DNA of 64,000 nt from Pisaster brevispinus (taxonomy: Eukaryota > Echinodermata > Asteroidea > Forcipulatida > Asteriidae). The notes beneath the pieces were generated by a model. That model had not been told where the DNA came from. It was given only the letters and a program-made list of their open reading frames with translations, and did not search any database. The stretch is taken from contig JAMKCF010000048.1 in NCBI GenBank assembly GCA_023634235.1, positions 124,001-188,000 on the forward strand, read 5' to 3'. This document shows positions 25,395 through 36,782 of the stretch, piece after piece (positions within the stretch are counted from its first letter, which is position 1; every line of letters begins with the position of its first letter). Position numbers and translations under genes: made by a program.

Positions 25395-25567
25395 GTGAGT
25401 AATCGTTTCTCAAACGGCCGTTCTTGTTTAATAGCTTGTATATCCCGTCACGCTTTCCTCTTTAAATACGTGTAGTTGACGTCATCTACTTTGGTGACCT
25501 GGGCAGGTGGCTAATTATTTCGTTGACCCTAGAAAGCAAATTGCCAGGCAGGGATGAGGTTTAAGCC

Positions 25568-25757
25568 AGGACCCAATTTCATAGAGCTGCAGAAAGTATT
25601 GCTTAAAAAATATCTGTTAAGCGGAAAAAACGGGATACCAATCACAGATGGTACATGTGACTCCATAGTTTGGCTGGTAACCTTATGCTGGTAAGCATAA
25701 CTTTTTTTTGCGCTTAGCATCTTTTTGTGCTTATTAAGCAGTTCCATGAAGTTGGGC
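25568..25757. repeat. Family F palindromic MITE-like element, near-complete
   Basis: GGACCCAATTTCATAGAGCT at the left end is the inverse of AGCAGTTCCATGAAGTTGGG at the right end. The 190-bp interior carries GGATACCAATCACAGATGGT and GGCTGGTAACC with GCTTA/TAAGC steps. No coding capacity. Confidence 0.65.
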
Positions 25758-25838
25758 GCTGTGATAAGTTTTTGAGCAAATATCTCCAGCCTCAACACGC
25801 AATGTAAATTGTTCGTGACCTGTGAAATGGGTGACGTG

Positions 25839-25990
25839 GGGCTAATTTCATAGACCCAACCTACCAAGCAAACTGCTAAGCAGGGAAACGCAAACGAATT
25901 TAAGATGCAATGTAAAGAGGTTTGTGACTGGACACCTGCCAAATGTTGCCTGGCAGCTGAGTCTTTTGGGCAGCACTGCTTAGCTTTAAA
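25839..25990. repeat. Family F element, partial copy
   Basis: GGGGCTAATTTCATAGACCC, AGCAAACTGCTAAGCAGGG and GTTTGTGACTGGACACCTGC fit the family. The right end is lost. It lies 80 bp from the previous copy in a cluster. Confidence 0.5.
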
Positions 25991-26154
25991 AAAGCTCAGG
26001 GTATGTTGATGGGAATTAATTCATTTCCGATATGCTGTATGAAGAACCTCTCACATGGAAATGGTTGTGTGATTCACCGTACCGTTGACAAGTTTCTCTT
26101 TGGGAGTTTGACTTCAAGTGATTGATCTTCCAAATTCTCTCTTTTCCCCCTTTT

Positions 26155-26159
<5 letters not shown>

Positions 26160-26191
<32 letters not shown>
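26160..26191. repeat. (CT)n microsatellite
   Basis: About sixteen uninterrupted CT units. Confidence 0.95.
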
Positions 26192-26194
<3 letters not shown>

Positions 26195-26694
26195 CTATTT
26201 TGCTTCTGTTATTAAACCCTTTCTCTTTCCTTTGTAAGATTACTTCGGGTGTTTATAATGTCAGTAACTTCGTGACTGACCTCCAAATTGAGATCTTTCC
26301 ATCTGTCTTTCTTTTTCCCGGTGATTTAAATGTTATTCCTGGGACAAACTCATCGTCTCTACCTCTGGTGTCCTTTTGTTGTACATGTCTTCTCTCCGTG
26401 TTGATCCCCTGTCACGCGGCATGTTCAGCCCGTACCCCGTTAATCCTTAACTCGGACAATCCCTTTGTTCTTGATTACCCGGATCACTGGTTTTAATCCC
26501 ACTGATTTCTCTTGCTTGGGTTACGGGCAACAACTGCCGAATCCCCTAAGCGTATTCTGTCAAGCCTCATTTCAGTTGGAGAAGAATCGGGAGAAATCAG
26601 CTTCTTGGAAATATTGATGTGACAAAAAGGGGGAGAAAACTCAGTTGAACATTTGCCTCATAGTTCAGCATTTTGATATGAACCGCTTTCTTTT

Positions 26695-27163
26695 AGTTAA
26701 CCTCTTTCCCAGCGGAGGTCTGTAGCAACACTCTGTCCTTTCTACATATATTTTCATGGTAAATGTGCCACCGGTGTGTCCGACCTGGTTCCTCCTACCA
26801 GGATGTTTGAGTGTGAAACCAGGCTTTCTGCTTCTTCTCACCCATACACTCTTGCTTTGCTGAGATGTAGAACAAAGAGCCATTCCAACAGCTTCATTCC
26901 ATGTACTGCATCTTTTTGGAACTCCTTTCCTGGTGCATGTTTTCCTCCATCCTACGATCTAGACTGTTTTAAGAGGAATATCAACTTCCTGTCTTCTGCT
27001 CCCCTTATTTTTTATCTTAAATGATTTACTTTTGTAGCCCTCTTACAAAGAGTGGCTTTTTAGCCTTGATTGGGGGTGAATTTGCATTTATTAAAAAAAA
27101 CAACAACAACAACAACAACAACGACGACGACGACAACAACAACAACAACAACAACAACAGCAA
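26695..27163 (+). repeat. Non-LTR retrotransposon 3' end with (AAC)n tail, copy 3
   Basis: The most readable copy. A frame at 26776-27024 includes LALLRCRTKSHSNSFIP, SFWNSFPGACFPP and YDLDCFKRNI, closely matching the C-terminal end of jockey/CR1/L2-like reverse transcriptase polyproteins. The stop is followed by a short 3' UTR (CTCTTACAAAGAGTGGC, GATTGGGGGTGAATTTGC) and then A-run plus (AAC)n and (GAC)n at 27098-27163, read here as the microsatellite tail. The catalytic domain is absent. Confidence 0.65.
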
Positions 27164-28191
27164 CGTGGAAAATCTATTCCGCTACAGGCCAATGGTAAAT
27201 AGTTTGAAAATGTCCCTGTGGGCAATTGTGGTGGTGTCAAAATATTTTCACGTACGGGGTGAAAATGAGATCATCTGCTTGAGCTCAACCCCTTTGAAGT
27301 GACAAATCATCAACATTTATTTCTCTTCTTGAAATTGTTCAGTCGGTCATCCTTTTTGTCTACAAGTTGTTTTTCTTCTTCAATATCTGTTGTCGTTACA
27401 CATATCAGACAGGAGGTTCAAAGTTATTTTCACGACTATCTCTCCTGGGCAAAGAAGTTAAATTGCTCATTTCTCTGAGTTGCCTTCGCCCTTTTACGTT
27501 CTCAACTCCCCACACCCATCAAATGACCTGAATTCCTACAAACTCTTATCATCTGTGACTCTTCCCAATAACTCACTCCATGGTTCCGTCTTTGCATGAT
27601 GGAGTTACTAAGATGCATCACGGCATAGAATATTGCACTCTCAATTTTGGGTTTAAATATATGTTTGTATTTAAAGTTCAGAGTACAATGTATTAATGTC
27701 CAATTTAGGTTTTCTGAAAAGGCATTAGCAAATCAGCCACGCAGGGGAAATTTCTATATTATGTGTGTCATAAGGAGAACATCCCATTTTTGAAGGGGTA
27801 AATTTTTGTAGTTTTTTTTTCTATTTCTTTTTTCTTCAAGAAATGTGAAAGAAAATCGTGTGTTTGTCTACTAAAAGCAGAAGGCGTGATCTTAAGCGGT
27901 TGACAAACCTCCTTGAATGACAAGATGTGTAAATGTTATTCCTTCTGCTATGGCTTAAAATGCGTTTTCTTTGGACCGTTTCTCTTTTATCAGAATTGAT
28001 TTTTAAGGGCCTTTCACTTTGTCTCATCAGGATGCATGCGATGCTTTTTTATTTAATTAATACTGGAAAGAAATCAATTTGTCAAGAAACAAGTCGAGGT
28101 CATATTATTAGTGGAAATGCCTTGGCACTTAGCAGCAGTTCACGCAGGGGACAGCTGTAGTCACTTTGTCATTCGACTTATCATAGTTCCC

Positions 28192-28516
28192 TAATCTAGC
28201 CTGGACAACCATTCTCATCTTGTAGTCTATCCACTAATCTCACAGTTTAGCCTGTCCACCACTCTCATTGTAGGCTGCCCACAAATCTCATCATCCAGCC
28301 TTAACCATCTGCTAGCCTGTCCATAACTTATCTCATCATCAGGCCTATCCACTGATCTCATCATCCAGCCTGTCCACTAATCTCATCTGCTAGCCTGTAG
28401 TCCATATCTAGCCTGTCCAGTCAGACAATCTCGTAAATCCTCTAGCCTGTCTACTAATCTCTTTATCTAATTCGTCCGTCAATATCATCATCTAGCCTGT
28501 CTTCTAGTCTCTTTTC
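28192..28516. repeat. Degenerate minisatellite, unit about 22-26 bp
   Basis: Repeated variants of AGCCTGTCCACTAATCTCAT fill the stretch, some with truncated or inserted words (GTAGTCTATCC, TTAACCATCTG). At least a dozen AGCCTG or equivalent starts can be counted. Spacing is irregular, so the array is old. Confidence 0.8.
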
Positions 28517-30360
28517 TGCATGCTTTAGTTTGCGTTTTATTCTAAATAAAATGTCAACAACATGTCATGACCAGATCTTCGGATTGGACTGTTGGCTTAT
28601 CGTTTTTTGTTTTGGGTTGGGTTTTTTTCATGTGTTTTTTCAAGTCAAAATCTAAAAAGTCTGTTAAATACAAAATAGCATCCTCAATTGAATCAAGACT
28701 GTTTTATCAGAGATGCTGAAAACTGTCCAGCCTGTCATGTCTCCACCTTACTCCTGTGGCACCACATTAATACCCGTTCATCATTTTTGTCAGAATCTCA
28801 GGTCGAAACCCCTGACTGATGAAAAAAAAATGAATTCCCCCAAGGGTGGATCCCACATCCCGTGAAGAAGAACATACTGACACCCCGGCCGCCTGAGAGG
28901 AGGGGGGGCCCCCGTTAATGGTGATCGGATTAATTCATTTCCGATATGTTGTCACATATATTTCTGGTGTGAAAACCGTTGTGTGAGTCACCGCTGTGTT
29001 ACCAGCTCCCCCCTCCTGTGTGGATCGTTACTGAAAAGAAAAAAAAACTTCCCAGTTTTGCTTTCGATTTCCTCCTTTTTTTATCATTAATTTTCCCATC
29101 TTGATTTTTGTGATGGAAATATATTGGGATGTATCATCGTACATATCGAAGAGTTCAACATGAGTACTTTCAGAAGTCTTTTAATCGCAGTCGATTATTT
29201 TGTTTCCGGAAACTCTAATCAGTCTAAGGGTGTAAAATGAGGAATGCATTGTAGCCGTTCCTCAGCGTTGCTGCATCCTGGGTGATAATAATTGACCTGA
29301 CAAATGAAGAAAGTGCAACGCATGGGAGGTTTAGAGCGTACCATTGATGACAGTTTCTTCGTGTCTCAGTCACGCCGGGCTGTGTTTCCGCACCAACTCA
29401 ATTCTCTTCAATAACACGCCGTATCCAGGTTGACGGATGAAAGTGACCTAATGTTTATCCAAGTTTCACGCTCGCAAACCGTTGACAGATTTCTCCAGAT
29501 GCGATTTTTTTTTATACACCGAGTAATGAGTCTAATAAAAGTGCATTTCAACTTTTGGACTTTCAATCGCGACAGCAAGAAAACAACGCTCATTGAATCA
29601 TTGCGAATTAATTTGTTGAAACACAAGCACTCTTGACAATGACTCAGTAAATATTTTCAAATGGTAAGCACCATTAAATGTTTTTAATGTTTCGATGTGC
29701 TGTATGCGAGCATTTTAATTAACCTTTTTAGGGGATATAATTAAGATGAATTGAATTGAATTGATAAACACTTTGTTTTAATTGTAAAACATTTTGTTAA
29801 ACCAAAGTTTAGACATTAAGAGCCTGAGTTACGCCAATCGATGCACTGCAGCGCGAATTAGGCCAAACATGTCTTTTAGAAAATCACGTCTGAAATTTAA
29901 ATGTTTTTCCAACTCTTTCTAGGAGACCGCTTACTATTTCTTTTTCGTTCTTAAGTTGACTACCAAAATACAGCTCAATTTTGTTCAGTCAGAGAAGCGT
30001 CAGTACTTGTTCACTCTTGCAACTGCTTTGATGAGTTATTCATAACACATTGGTCAAATCGTAAAAACAAAACAAACAAAAGAGACCTCTCCGCTGGTAT
30101 AAATTTTTGATATGAGAGAAAGTGGACACATCTCAAAACGTGTTCAGCTGTTTCTTCTTGTTTTAATGACTCTTGACTGTATGTGGAAATTACGTCATAA
30201 AATGTAACAGTTTCCCCATATGTCCAGTGTAGTGTCTTCCCTGCCAGAAAAAGCACTGGATTGTACAATGTCACTCTGTGGGTTTTTTTTAAAGGTTACA
30301 TTGTCTATATAACTATATATTGCTTTGTCTTTTCCCCCACCTCCTTCTTCAATGCTGCAG

Positions 30361-30504
30361 AGTGCTGTACGGCAATCAGATCGCGGATCTATCTGAGGAT
30401 ATCTTCAGAGGCCTTACGTCATTGCAACTACTCCTACTGAATGCGAACCACATCTCTTGCATCCGGGTTGGTATCTTCCAGGACCTTATCTCTCTCCATC
30501 TGCT
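30361..30504 (+). CDS. Slit, D2 LRR 3 and LRR 4 (fused double-length exon)
   Basis: A 144-nt exon, exactly twice the usual LRR exon. The acceptor is AATGCTGCAG. Codon CT|A gives Leu, then [36 protein letters not shown] and [11 protein letters not shown] follow. The two LRRs are contiguous with no intron at the place where the other repeats are interrupted. The donor is CT|GTAAGT (phase 2). The sequence closely follows Slit D2 LRR3-LRR4, including the Cys in the NANxIxC segment. Either one intron was lost here, or the fused state is ancestral in Slit genes. Confidence 0.96.
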
Positions 30505-31497
30505 GTAAGTCTGAAAGTCACTCAAACGTCAATACATTCTTAAGAATATTTATAGTCAAACATGCTCTTATTCATGTATTTAAAATTATTCTAATTAATG
30601 TGTAAATACTTCCATCCTGGATAAAGAATTATAATTCTCCATAAATAGAGTTCACAAAATGATTGACAGATCAGAGGCCTTTCTGAAACTGAACATGTGA
30701 CAACCCATGTATCACTAAAGAGAAAAGACCCACATCGGTTTCAGAAACGTAAATTTATTCCAGTTTTTAAAGACCTACCCCCATAGGAACTTCTGTGGCA
30801 AAAAAAACCCACAAAAAAACACTGCCATCAAATCCGTTACTCATCGCATTAGCGGGTCTGGCATTAATCCGCTCGGTACCAAAAATATACAAACTTTGTA
30901 AATTGACATGTTAAGTGTCAAAATCTGTGCGAAGGTGTCAGAGATATTCAAAGTGTGTGGTCAACTATGGAATGCCCGTAACAAATTGCAGCATAAATCG
31001 ACCCCATCGTAGCAAAGACATGTGTTGTAGTAAGTTTTATACCTGAGGTGGGTCCTTTCTCTATGGTTTAGGGGAGTTATAAAGGTTTACACAATAATAG
31101 CAGACTTGGGAATTCTCAGAATTTGTCCTGATTTCAAGGTTGTCCCGAAATCTCCTTGATCCTCCAAATTATCTTGAAAGAAGTGAAGCAGTAGCCAAAA
31201 TGGAGAAAGAAATAGTCCACATTGTGTGCAAACCTTCAGTGGTGCAAATATCGTGATGCACAGAGTTTGCAATCCCCTGTAATTAATTGTACCATCTGGG
31301 CTGTTCTGAGTCTAGAATTATAAGGTAGGATCTGACCTGAAAACCGTATAGGGGTTTCACATTTTGTAAAAATCTCAACATTGCAATGGTCAAACTCAAA
31401 TACCAGTAACAGTTTGGTCTTAATACGTAAAGTTCCATTAAAAACACAAACTACATGAAATTTGTATAAAAACAGATGTATTTCTCTTTGTTGATAG
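30505..31497 (+). other. Slit intron, D2 LRR4-LRR5 (993 nt)
   Basis: GTAAGT to TGTTGATAG. The polypyrimidine tract before the acceptor is short (TTTCTCTTTGTTGATAG). I see nothing recognisable inside. Confidence 0.9.
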
Positions 31498-31569
31498 GTC
31501 GTTGTATGACAACCAGATAATGTCATTGGCCAATGGAACGTTGTCTCCACTACGGAACTTGCAAACAAT
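31498..31569 (+). CDS. Slit, D2 LRR 5 exon
   Basis: A 72-nt exon encoding (L)SLYDNQIMSLANGTLSP then LRNLQT. SLYDN is the diagnostic last-repeat wording of Slit LRR domains (compare ALYDN in D3). The sequon NGT is a potential N-glycosylation site. The donor is AT|GTAAGA, and the split codon becomes ATG (Met) with the next exon, 10.4 kb away. Confidence 0.95.
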
Positions 31570-32720
31570 GTAAGAAAAACTGCCAATGTCTCAGTATATA
31601 CATGTTTCAATGTGTGCATTGTTGTATTCACTTAAAAATACAAGTTTGTAATTTGAAAACCAAGTAAAAGATTTTTCCAAGTGTTTTTGGGAGGAGTTCT
31701 TACTCTATGATCTAATCAACAATCAACATAATCAATACCATATCGTTTGGACAAATGGTGCATCGTGGCACACTTTTTACGTCGTGACACAGTGTGTGTT
31801 CGTGAAAACTCAAAACTGGAAGTCTGGCAGAATCCTTGTTATTATAAAACTATGCCGTTTTATGACTTGAAACTTTGGGGAAATTGTTGATTTCAATGTC
31901 CACGTCCAAAATGTGTAAAAACACCGATATGCCTTTTGGCGATTGGCTTTTCGTGAAAACGATGACGAAATGATTAAGTAACACCGACAGAGATTCGTAA
32001 ATACATTTTTAAAAAAGTCTGTTGGCAGAGTCTTACAAATCGAGACATGATTATCAAGCCTTGAGTACCATCTTCTTAATCCCACACCACTAAGGATTCA
32101 AATAAGAGTTACCATTGTCCGCTGAGTGACAACAGAGTTGATCCTAAAGTCAACTGTCCTCTGACACCCATTGACGGTGTCAGATCCGGCTCCAGGATGT
32201 TCTGGTTCTATCCCCAAAAAGGGCAGCGAGTTTATCCGTACTTCAGCCACATTTTGTGTACAGAAACACTAAAATTGTGAATCAGACTTTTTCCAAACCC
32301 ATTTTGTTTTACTTCTATTTACGAAATAGGCCTATACAACCTAAATACTTCTTCGAGAATTGGTTTCAGACATTAGTGTGTTAAAACTACCAATTATTGA
32401 TTTTTGATGATAGTGTGTCTGTCCCAATCAGAAAGAAGATTACGGTCTGGGAAAGCTCTTAACATTCCTCGTCTTAAATCATGTGTTCTTTACTACTTAT
32501 CACAAAAAATGTTCCTGCGTCAGATTGTTAATGCGTCAGATTATAATGTTGTATTGCGATAAAAGAGATTGGAAATAATTACGCTGCCGTAATCACGTAC
32601 CGGGATGTATTCTAGTCTTGTGTGGTGCGGCAATGGAATTTAAATCGTCTTGAAAAATCAAACTGATTAAAAAAAAATTATGTTCATGTTTTGTTTATTA
32701 TTTTTATAAATCTCATTTCC

Positions 32721-32833
32721 ACAAGCGCCATCTTAATAATAAACCACAATGCATCTTGAGAAACCAGTAATCCAAAAACATATCAAGCTTCCAAGATGGA
32801 TGCTGTAGTTTACATGTAACTATGACAAGTTTT
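32721..32833 (+). repeat. Family H dispersed repeat, copy 1
   Basis: ACAAGCGCCATCTTAA, CACAATGCATCTTGAGAAAC, CCAAGATGGATGCTGTAG and TTTACATGTAACTATGAC match, inverted, the stretch at 35046-35170. Confidence 0.6.
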
Positions 32834-34561
32834 ATGTGCGCCACGATGGCTGCCGTTGTTGCATGGACTCTTGATTCCACCCACCAGAATCCTTTATACG
32901 CACTGGGACATGCATGCGGGGCTATCGTCATTGGTAGTGTCGCTACATAAACATTTTGGGGAGGATTCTTATTTTTTCCCCGGTTTTGATGGAATCAACT
33001 TAAAGGGTTTTGTAACTATATGAGTATTGAATGAACGCTCTATACAAGACATTATTCCAAGACTCTCCTAGCTACAGATAGAATGCCCCCTACCTAAGAA
33101 ATCGGTTTGGTTGCGTCCATTGCCACCTTCATTCATACATCAGGGATTTCTGCTTCCCCTCTGCCCGGCATTGGTTACCCCAATACAGGTGGCTACAATA
33201 CCCCCAGCCCCCAAGACACCACCTTGTTGTGGAAGTTACGTCAAGGGGATAATCCCACATGTTCCTATTAAGAGGATTAAAGAAACCTCTGGCTATTTTA
33301 TCTCTTCTGGACTGTATCTCCGATGAGCCACCGTGAGCTCCTGACAATGGGCCCGTGGAAGCGGAGAAAATGATTTGCGACGTTGGGGTTAATTTATTGG
33401 AGGCCATTTAGAAAGTAAATTACCTCTCGCCGAAATTGCTAAATCTACCAAAAAATTAGCCCGATGGGAATGTGGCTCCGTGTGAAACTCAAGGGCATTG
33501 GCGATAGATCTACAAATTTTAATTCACTTCTATTTGGACATAGTTCATGCAGGCTGTATTGTTAAAAAAAAAACATAAATCCCTTTCAAATGAACATCGT
33601 ATACTTCAATGGCACTCAGAAAACCGCAAAATTTTACTTTCAAGCCATCTTTCTCTTGTCATTTTCAATTTAATAAATTGGAAAGGGTAGGAAAAGCGCT
33701 CAAGCAAACTATATACGCCATCAATTGGATTTGCTTTGCATGTTTGTTCTTTTCGTGTACAAGTTCCTTTGACCTTCGAAGGGTCTCTTAACTTGGCTTA
33801 AAACCCAGAGCTCCCTCGAGCGGAAGTTACCACCGGCGTCTTGGACCTGATGGGGTACACTGATGTGAAAGACTTCCCCCTTCCCCTTCCCGGGTTGAAC
33901 TTCTTCAGAGAGAAGCTCTAATTTAGGGAGAGGGGGAGAATGGGGGGGGGGGGGTGGTCGCAGTCGTTAGAAAAGACCATGTGTGCAAAATGAGAAGTTC
34001 TCCCTTTCAGTATAGAGAATGTCATGTTGAAGTAATTTCACTAACAGAGTAAGATTGTCAGGACCCGGCCATCAGTCAAACTGAAAGAGAGGAACGGCTA
34101 ATCAGAAGCTTCCTGCAAACGCATGGGAAGAAAAGATAACGTGACCTGTTAAATTTAGCTCCCTGAAATGCCCCCTATATGTGGCATTTGTGTTTTTAAC
34201 TATCCATTGTAGATTCAAGTACCCTAGAGGATTACATGTACAACGCCATAGGCCTCAATTCCCATGAGTGAAGGATAGACAATGTCTTTCTCGGCTTATA
34301 TGTTCACTTCATAACTGTGGGACACTTTATCCGTTTTGATTGAGATCACGTGGTCATGTTTAAACGTGCAGTACAAAAACAGTTAGACTTTGCTTTAGTT
34401 AAGTGGTCAAGAACCAGGCCTCCGAACCGTATAGTTTAACTATTCAACACACTTTGATTTCCTCGATCATATAGTATTTTGATATTGTGGACCGTTCCAT
34501 CAAACCCGCTACTCACCCGCTCACCACTCTAGCCACTACCGTGCATTTAAACAACACTTTT

Positions 34562-34715
34562 CAATTTGAGACTTTTGGGGACACTAGGTGGCAGCAGACT
34601 TACCAGGCAAATCCATCGTTCTCAGAATTGTGCGCAAGCTCAGAGCTATGTAAACAGTGGAAATTTACCCATTAAGTCTGCTGCCACCTAGCGTTCCAAA
34701 GTCTCCCATTCATTT
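34562..34715. repeat. Small inverted-repeat element with CTCF-like motifs in its arms
   Basis: The left arm GAGACTTTTGGGGACACTAG continuing GTGGCAGCAGACTTA (34568-34602) is mirrored by TAAGTCTGCTGCCACCTAGC continuing GTTCCAAAGTCTCC (34673-34706). The spacer is about 70 bp. Each arm carries a word of the type ACTAGGTGGCAGCAG or GCTAGGTGGCAGCAG, close to the core CTCF consensus, and the two face each other. The structure is that of a short non-autonomous DNA element. Confidence 0.7.
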
Positions 34716-35045
34716 CAACAGTCCGGTTCGAGATATCACAAAGTGCTATCAGAATTGTTTTAAAGACAGCTGGATAGATTGCGTTTGTAAGACCACATTT
34801 TAAAAACAATAAGGGTAAAAAGGTTTACAACGACAACATGCAAGTACACATCATGCAAATCAAAACCTTCCCAAAACCGCCACACTGCAAAAACTGATAC
34901 TCAGATCGTTGACAATCGCCAATGCATGTCCCAAGAGGGCATGATCGCCGCACAAATGTTTCTGGGTAAAGTCCGAATCTAATCAACGCCAGCATCGACC
35001 ATGGCGAGCTGATGCTGAAGCAGTGCGGTATACAACTATACAAAA

Positions 35046-35170
35046 CTTAGCTGGCATAGTTACATGTAGACTACAGCATGGCGTCCATCTTCGCAGCTAG
35101 ATTTCCTTCTTTTTTTCTGTACTCGGTTTCCCAAGATGCATTGCGGTATATTTTAAGATGGCGCTCGTGC
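35046..35170 (-). repeat. Family H dispersed repeat, copy 2 (inverted)
   Basis: Reverse complement of the 32721-32833 copy: AAGATGCATTGCGGTAT and AAGATGGCGCTCGTG near one end, ATAGTTACATGTAGACTACA near the other. Confidence 0.6.
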
Positions 35171-36196
35171 ATAATGGGCTCTTGGACAATTTTGCTCAAC
35201 TTAGAGAGTAGGGCCTAGTTTACTGACGTTGATTCCATACAAGATGAAATTTGTTTTTGGTTGCTGAGAATTATTGACATGAACAAGTGAATATATTTAC
35301 ATAAGTTTTGTTTAACCCTCATCTCAGTTATCAATTTACTATTTTTAAGGGCATCAAATATGAACTTGTACTGTATCCTTTACCTTGACCTTATAGCCAG
35401 AAAGCAGATAAAGGTAAAACAAATGTGAACTTACGCCAGAGAATTTTAGACACATGTTTGACTGAAAGCAAGTAACTTGACTCAAATGTCACGTTACTCT
35501 CAATGGACGTTTTCCATAATAGGCAGTTCCTGTACATAAACACTGTCTTCACAGTGTTTCAATGTTGATAGCCTAAAAGCATTGATCCCCCCGTCCATTT
35601 TCTACATGAATGTTGAAAGTGAAGCCATGTGCAAACGCTTGGGATGGCTCACTCTGTGTGGACATCCAACGGCTGATGATGGAACATTGGCAAGATGATG
35701 ACATGTAAATGATCGTCATGGAGTTAAGGCAATTTATAGACTAAGCTATTTAAAGATCATTGCAAGCAGTAGTCCTCGTGACAAATATAAATTAGAATTG
35801 GTTGTTAAACTTAAAGTAAATGCAAAGAAGATTAAGTGAAGGAGAATGTTTGTTATAACCCAAATGACTCGTTGAAGTGTAACAGAACTCCTAAGAAATT
35901 CCACCCTTTGACTCACTTTTATGTTCGTCAACTATAACCCTGTCAATATGGCAAACAAATATGAACATTACACCCATAAACCCTGACCATTAAGCATGTG
36001 AAACAAAAACACCTTTATGGTGTTATGTCTCTCAAGTCAACACTATTGGAGTTTCATTTAAATGACGAGGATCTTCTTGGGTGTTATAATAAAACACAAT
36101 GAGACCCTGTCAAAGATATACCCAAGTACGACATCGCTCAACTCGAGCAATGTTTGACGATTTTAAATATAATTTGGGTTTGAACAAAAAACAATT

Positions 36197-36292
36197 GTCT
36201 GGAGCGGGACTTGAACCAACGACCTCCGGATTAACGAACCGAAGCTCTACCAACTGAGCTGTCCAGCCCTATGTTGGCGGTCTCCCTATTAG
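36197..36292 (-). repeat. tRNA-derived SINE with a 72-nt tRNA-like head
   Basis: On the minus strand, 36268 down to 36197 folds as a tRNA: acceptor arms GGCTGGA and TCCAGAC pair at 6 of 7, the D-arm is GCTC-AGTTGGTA-GAGC, the anticodon loop TCGTTAA places GTT (Asn) at the anticodon but has C in place of the near-invariant U33 and a mismatched closing pair, and the T-arm contains GGTTCAAGTCC. The A-box-like CAGCTCAGTTGG and the B box are both present. The upstream leader AATAGGGAGACCGCCAACAT recurs at 53563, so this is an interspersed element and not a functional tRNA gene. Confidence 0.7.
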
Positions 36293-36318
36293 TCAATATC
36301 TGGTTTATTACTTGATTT

Positions 36319-36782
36319 TAAATATAGGGTCATAAATTGGGTTTTGTCAACGTAATGATTGTTAATAGGCACAATATAAAGAAAGATACAATACAAGTCA
36401 CATGTGAAAATTTCAGCTCAATACAGTCTCTGCTTGCTGGAAAAAAAAACCCAGCAAAAGCTATCACGGTGTTTTCACAAGAGTGTCGAATCCATTCATG
36501 TTTAGCGAGATGACTGCAGGTCAACCGCTTCTCTTGCCGCAGCATTCGCGAACGGACACCAACCCTCATAAATCTGACAAACGATTCATGCACGAATCGT
36601 TTCTCAGATTCAAATGTTTGTTGGGGGGGGGGGTGAACAATTATCCAAACCATATTACTTCAAAGGGAGTCCTTTCTCAAAATAGTTTATGCTATCAACA
36701 GCTGCAGTGCCTCTCACCGATTAAGTTAGTATGGCCATTAATGTTTTTTGGAGTATTTACCAATCTGTGACTCTGCCTTTAA
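36319..36782 (+). repeat. Family C MITE-like element, copy 1
   Basis: Three plus-strand copies in the window (also 46101-46521 and 61641-62040) share ACGTAATG, TATAAAGAAAGATACAATAC, GTCACATGTGAAAATTTCAG, CTCAATACAGT, GCAGCATTCGCGAACGGACA, TCTCAGATTCAAATGTTT and a last block CCAATCTGTGACTCTGCCTT. The left end TAGGGTCATAAATTGG and the right end are inverted versions of each other. Non-coding. Confidence 0.7.

Larger units (their letters stand above)
25395..30360 (+). other. Slit intron, D2 LRR2-LRR3 (4,966 nt)
   Basis: GTGAGT to AATGCTGCAG. It contains two family F copies, a CT microsatellite, a retrotransposon 3' end with an AAC/GAC tail, and a degenerate minisatellite. The rest, including about 29000-30300, looks unique and non-coding. 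Confidence 0.9.

Noticed and set aside
25529..25942. 137-codon minus-strand open frame
   Set aside because: It is built from two adjacent family F elements and has no domain.
26122..26496. 124-codon open frame with Leu/Ser runs
   Set aside because: The start is a (CT)n microsatellite translation. It mimics a signal peptide but has no family support.
27021..27302. Open frame rich in Asn and Asp
   Set aside because: Translation of the (AAC)n/(GAC)n retrotransposon tail.
36197..36268. Functional tRNA-Asn gene on the minus strand
   Set aside because: Position 33 is C, the anticodon stem has a mismatch at the loop, the T-stem has a mismatch, and the leader plus head recur at 53560, so it is a SINE head.
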